Made by a program: the position numbers and the translations under genes. The notes under the pieces were generated by a model. The model ran no database searches. It saw only the letters and a list, made by a program, of their open reading frames with translations, and was not told the DNA's origin. From positions 1 to 25,902 of IMG/VR virus record IMGVR_UViG_3300030419_000979: DNA of 25,902 nt; one strand, written 5' to 3'. Of this stretch, positions 24,389 through 25,902 are shown piece after piece. The number at the start of each line of letters is the position of its first letter. The stretch's first letter is position 1. The stretch is from a virus.

Positions 24389-25342
24389 TTAAAAACTCCA
24401 TTCTCCTTGTTTTACATAATCATATACTTCATTTAAAGTCCATAAACCAGGTGCTCCTTTTGGACTAGCAGGTTCTTTTATAATAACTATTCCTGAACCA
24501 CCAGCAGCACCATTATGAACTCCTGAAGGAGCTGATCCACAACCACCGCCACCACCGCCACCACCAGTGTTTGATGAGCCAGCTGTTGTAGCTGTAGTGC
24601 CTGTACACGTTCCGCCATTTCCACCACCACCTGCACCACCTGGTGTTACGGGTTGACATTCGTTTCCTCCACCGCCACCACCAGCGTAGGTTACATCTGA
24701 ACCTGAAATTGTGTTTGGAGCACCTGCTCCACCTGCTCTTGCAGGAGCTGGGTTCATAGGAGAAGTTGCTGATCCACCAGCGGCTGTTGCACCGCCACCA
24801 GAACCAGAGGCTTTATCAGAACCTGAATCAATACCTGTACCACCATCATTACCTTGAGGTGGATCTGTTGGAGGAGTATTACCTGCTCTTGGAACAGGTC
24901 CTACTGATGTTTTTGTACCAGCACCAGATCCTCCTTGTGCTAAAGGTGAACTAGCTGGAGAACCAGCACCACCACCAGCAGATGTTATAGTATTGCATCC
25001 TGCATAATTAAAAACTGAATTACTTCCTTTACCACCTGTTTCAGGTCCAGGTCCTCCAGCAGCTCCACCAGCACCAACTGTAATTGTGTATCCTGTGCAT
25101 TTTACTACTGGCACAGCACTACCTCGTAAAGGACTAGGTCCAAATCCAGATGCACGATAACCTCCTGCACCGCCACCACCATTTAAACGAAAACCACCAC
25201 CGCCACCACCAGCAACTACTAAATAATCTACATTGCCTGTAATTTGAGCTGTGTAAGTTCCTGATGAATTAAATGTTGCTACTCTTGCACATACTGCTGC
25301 AGTAAAACTAAAATTTGGTCCTATAATTCCGCCATTTGCCAT
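24389..25342 (-). CDS. Glycine-rich tail fibre/adhesin with one Gly-rich domain
   Basis: This 317-aa protein is a one-unit paralogue of the 616-aa fibre. It begins MANGGIIGPN, has the lead-in VATFNSSGTYTAQITGNVDY and VVAGGGGGG (38-50), the motif NTPPTDPPQGN (155-165), and closes with GSGIVIIKEP followed by APGLWTLNEVYDYVKQGEWS. The body is mainly Gly, Ala, Ser and Thr with poly-Gly runs, consistent with an adhesin built on packed Gly-rich strands. The C-terminal WTLNE segment recurs in many marine phage fibres and may be an attachment or trimerisation element. AGGAGG lies eleven bases upstream of the ATG. It is read between the 120-aa and 155-aa virion genes. Confidence 0.7.
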   Translation of the reverse strand: MANGGIIGPNFSFTAAVCARVATFNSSGTYTAQITGNVDYLVVAGGGGGGFRLNGGGGAGGYRASGFGPSPLRGSAVPVVKCTGYTITVGAGGAAGGPGPETGGKGSNSVFNYAGCNTITSAGGGAGSPASSPLAQGGSGAGTKTSVGPVPRAGNTPPTDPPQGNDGGTGIDSGSDKASGSGGGATAAGGSATSPMNPAPARAGGAGAPNTISGSDVTYAGGGGGGNECQPVTPGGAGGGGNGGTCTGTTATTAGSSNTGGGGGGGGCGSAPSGVHNGAAGGSGIVIIKEPASPKGAPGLWTLNEVYDYVKQGEWSF

Positions 25343-25357
25343 AGCCTATAAAACCTC

Positions 25358-25720
25358 CTACGCGTCGTCTAATAGTTCGTATGATACAAAGTAACTTAAA
25401 TCATTTGCAGCTGAAGCTGTAAAATATAATAAGTCTGTTTCATCTAAATAAATTGGATTTTCTAAAAAACTTAATGTTGCATCTGCTGGAACTGAAATAG
25501 TTTTTGCAAGATCAACATAGTTAGATCCATTATCTATACTAACTTCAATTGTTATATCAGCAGCGTTTGAGCCATCAACATTTGCAACTAAGATTGTATT
25601 TATTTTTGCTACTTTATTATCTGGAACATCAATTGCTTCTGTTCTTGATGTGCCTGTCAATTTAGCTGCTGCATTATTAGCAGTAATTGTTGCTACGTTT
25701 ACTATATTTGGTGTTGCCAT
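25358..25720 (-). CDS. Small beta-rich virion protein (paralogue of the 113-aa protein)
   Basis: This 120-aa protein is predicted to be a beta sandwich, with strands such as KINTILVANVDG, ADITIEVSIDNG and DLSYFVSYEL. It is related over most of its length to the protein at 17199-17540, sharing the blocks I-x-ILV-x(2-4)-DG/SG, then P(L/I)(V/Y)L-x-E(S/T) and a final ANxL strand. It is acidic with no Cys. AAGGAG lies five bases before the ATG. The position just before the first Gly-rich fibre suggests a fibre-base or decoration protein; the activity is unknown. Confidence 0.65.
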   Translation of the reverse strand: MATPNIVNVATITANNAAAKLTGTSRTEAIDVPDNKVAKINTILVANVDGSNAADITIEVSIDNGSNYVDLAKTISVPADATLSFLENPIYLDETDLLYFTASAANDLSYFVSYELLDDA

Positions 25721-25732
25721 ATTATCTCCTTT

Positions 25733-25902
25733 TTAACCGAATACGATCGCCATTGCAATAGCTTTTCCCACTGATGCGGCACTCGAATTTGCGTCTATAT
25801 ATGTTACTATTCTTGAAGCAGCTACCTTTCTGTTAGTTCCACCTGCTCCATTATCTACAATAAATAAATCAGCGTCTACAATAGCTTCTCCAATATCTGT
25901 TG
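25733..25902 (-). CDS. C-terminal end of a phage virion protein, partial
   Basis: The open frame enters from the right edge and stops with TAA at 25733-25735. About 56 residues are visible, ending with DADLFIVDNGAGGTNRK, VAASRIVTYID and KAIAMAIVFG. The D(A)DLFIVDxGAGGTxRK pattern followed by a short helix is common at or near the end of phage fibre and other virion proteins. The start and main domains are outside the window. The gap to the next gene is 12 bases and includes its AAGGAG site, so it is probably the preceding gene of the same operon. Confidence 0.7.
   Translation of the reverse strand, partial: TDIGEAIVDADLFIVDNGAGGTNRKVAASRIVTYIDANSSAASVGKAIAMAIVFG

Noticed and set aside
22130-25220. 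Dense CCACCACC/CCGCCACC runs on the plus strand, resembling microsatellites or a CRISPR-like repeat array
   Set aside because: They are Gly codons of the two fibre genes read on the minus strand. There are no regular spacers or constant repeat lengths, and the frame stays open throughout.
1-25902. tRNA genes, integrase, attachment site or insertion-sequence ends
   Set aside because: Intergenic gaps are all under about 90 bases and none holds a cloverleaf-like or terminal-repeat structure; no transposase or integrase motif was found.

Overview
The window is part of an AT-rich tailed-phage genome, roughly one third G+C by eye. It is most likely a short-tailed (podovirus-like) marine phage of the kind recovered with SAR11-type and other AT-rich ocean bacteria. 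This rests on gene content: a family A DNA polymerase, a DUF3310 protein, an archaeo-eukaryotic-type primase, UvrD-like and SNF2-like helicases, ejection-type virion proteins, a gp10-like tail stabilisation protein, three 2-oxoglutarate/Fe(II) oxygenases and glycine-rich fibre proteins. I saw no tRNA, rRNA, integrase, CRISPR array or insertion sequence. Terminase, portal, major capsid and endolysin genes are not in this window.

Almost everything is read leftward (minus strand). From right to left: the end of a virion protein (25.90-25.73 kb), a small beta-rich virion protein, a one-domain Gly-rich fibre, a conserved T4-like/cyanophage-type small protein, a two-domain Gly-rich fibre, three 2OG oxygenases with a 51-codon gene between two of them (21.97-19.91 kb), a hairpin, the tail stabilisation protein (19.84-17.70 kb), two very small genes, four large internal or ejection-type virion proteins (17.1-8.34 kb), and a 64-aa membrane protein. 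The replication block runs from 6.67 kb to the left edge: a conserved hypothetical, a coiled-coil protein, a possible ssDNA-binding protein, primase, UvrD-like helicase, DUF3310 and DNA polymerase (cut by the window edge just after its QGS(A) motif).

One gene, an SNF2-family helicase (6721-8163), runs the other way. It starts from a 51-bp divergent intergenic region containing a perfect inverted repeat, and its stop codon overlaps the stop codon of the last late gene. The late and replication blocks are therefore separated by a convergently transcribed helicase gene.

Genes are packed with almost no spacing. Five junctions are TAATG stop/start overlaps and two are ATGA, so translational coupling is probably widespread. 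Two genes missed by ordinary length cut-offs (17533-17697 and 20520-20675) have good start signals. There is no gene-free stretch over 300 bases; the longest gaps are about 50-85 bases and hold hairpins or promoter-like sequence.

The points most worth following are the 2OG-oxygenase cassette next to Gly/Pro-rich fibres, the modular fibre domain with a truncated third copy, the portable C-terminal domain at 8.34-8.65 kb, recurrent GGRVGY/GGxxxTGIM motifs in three adjacent virion proteins, and the SNF2 switch region.
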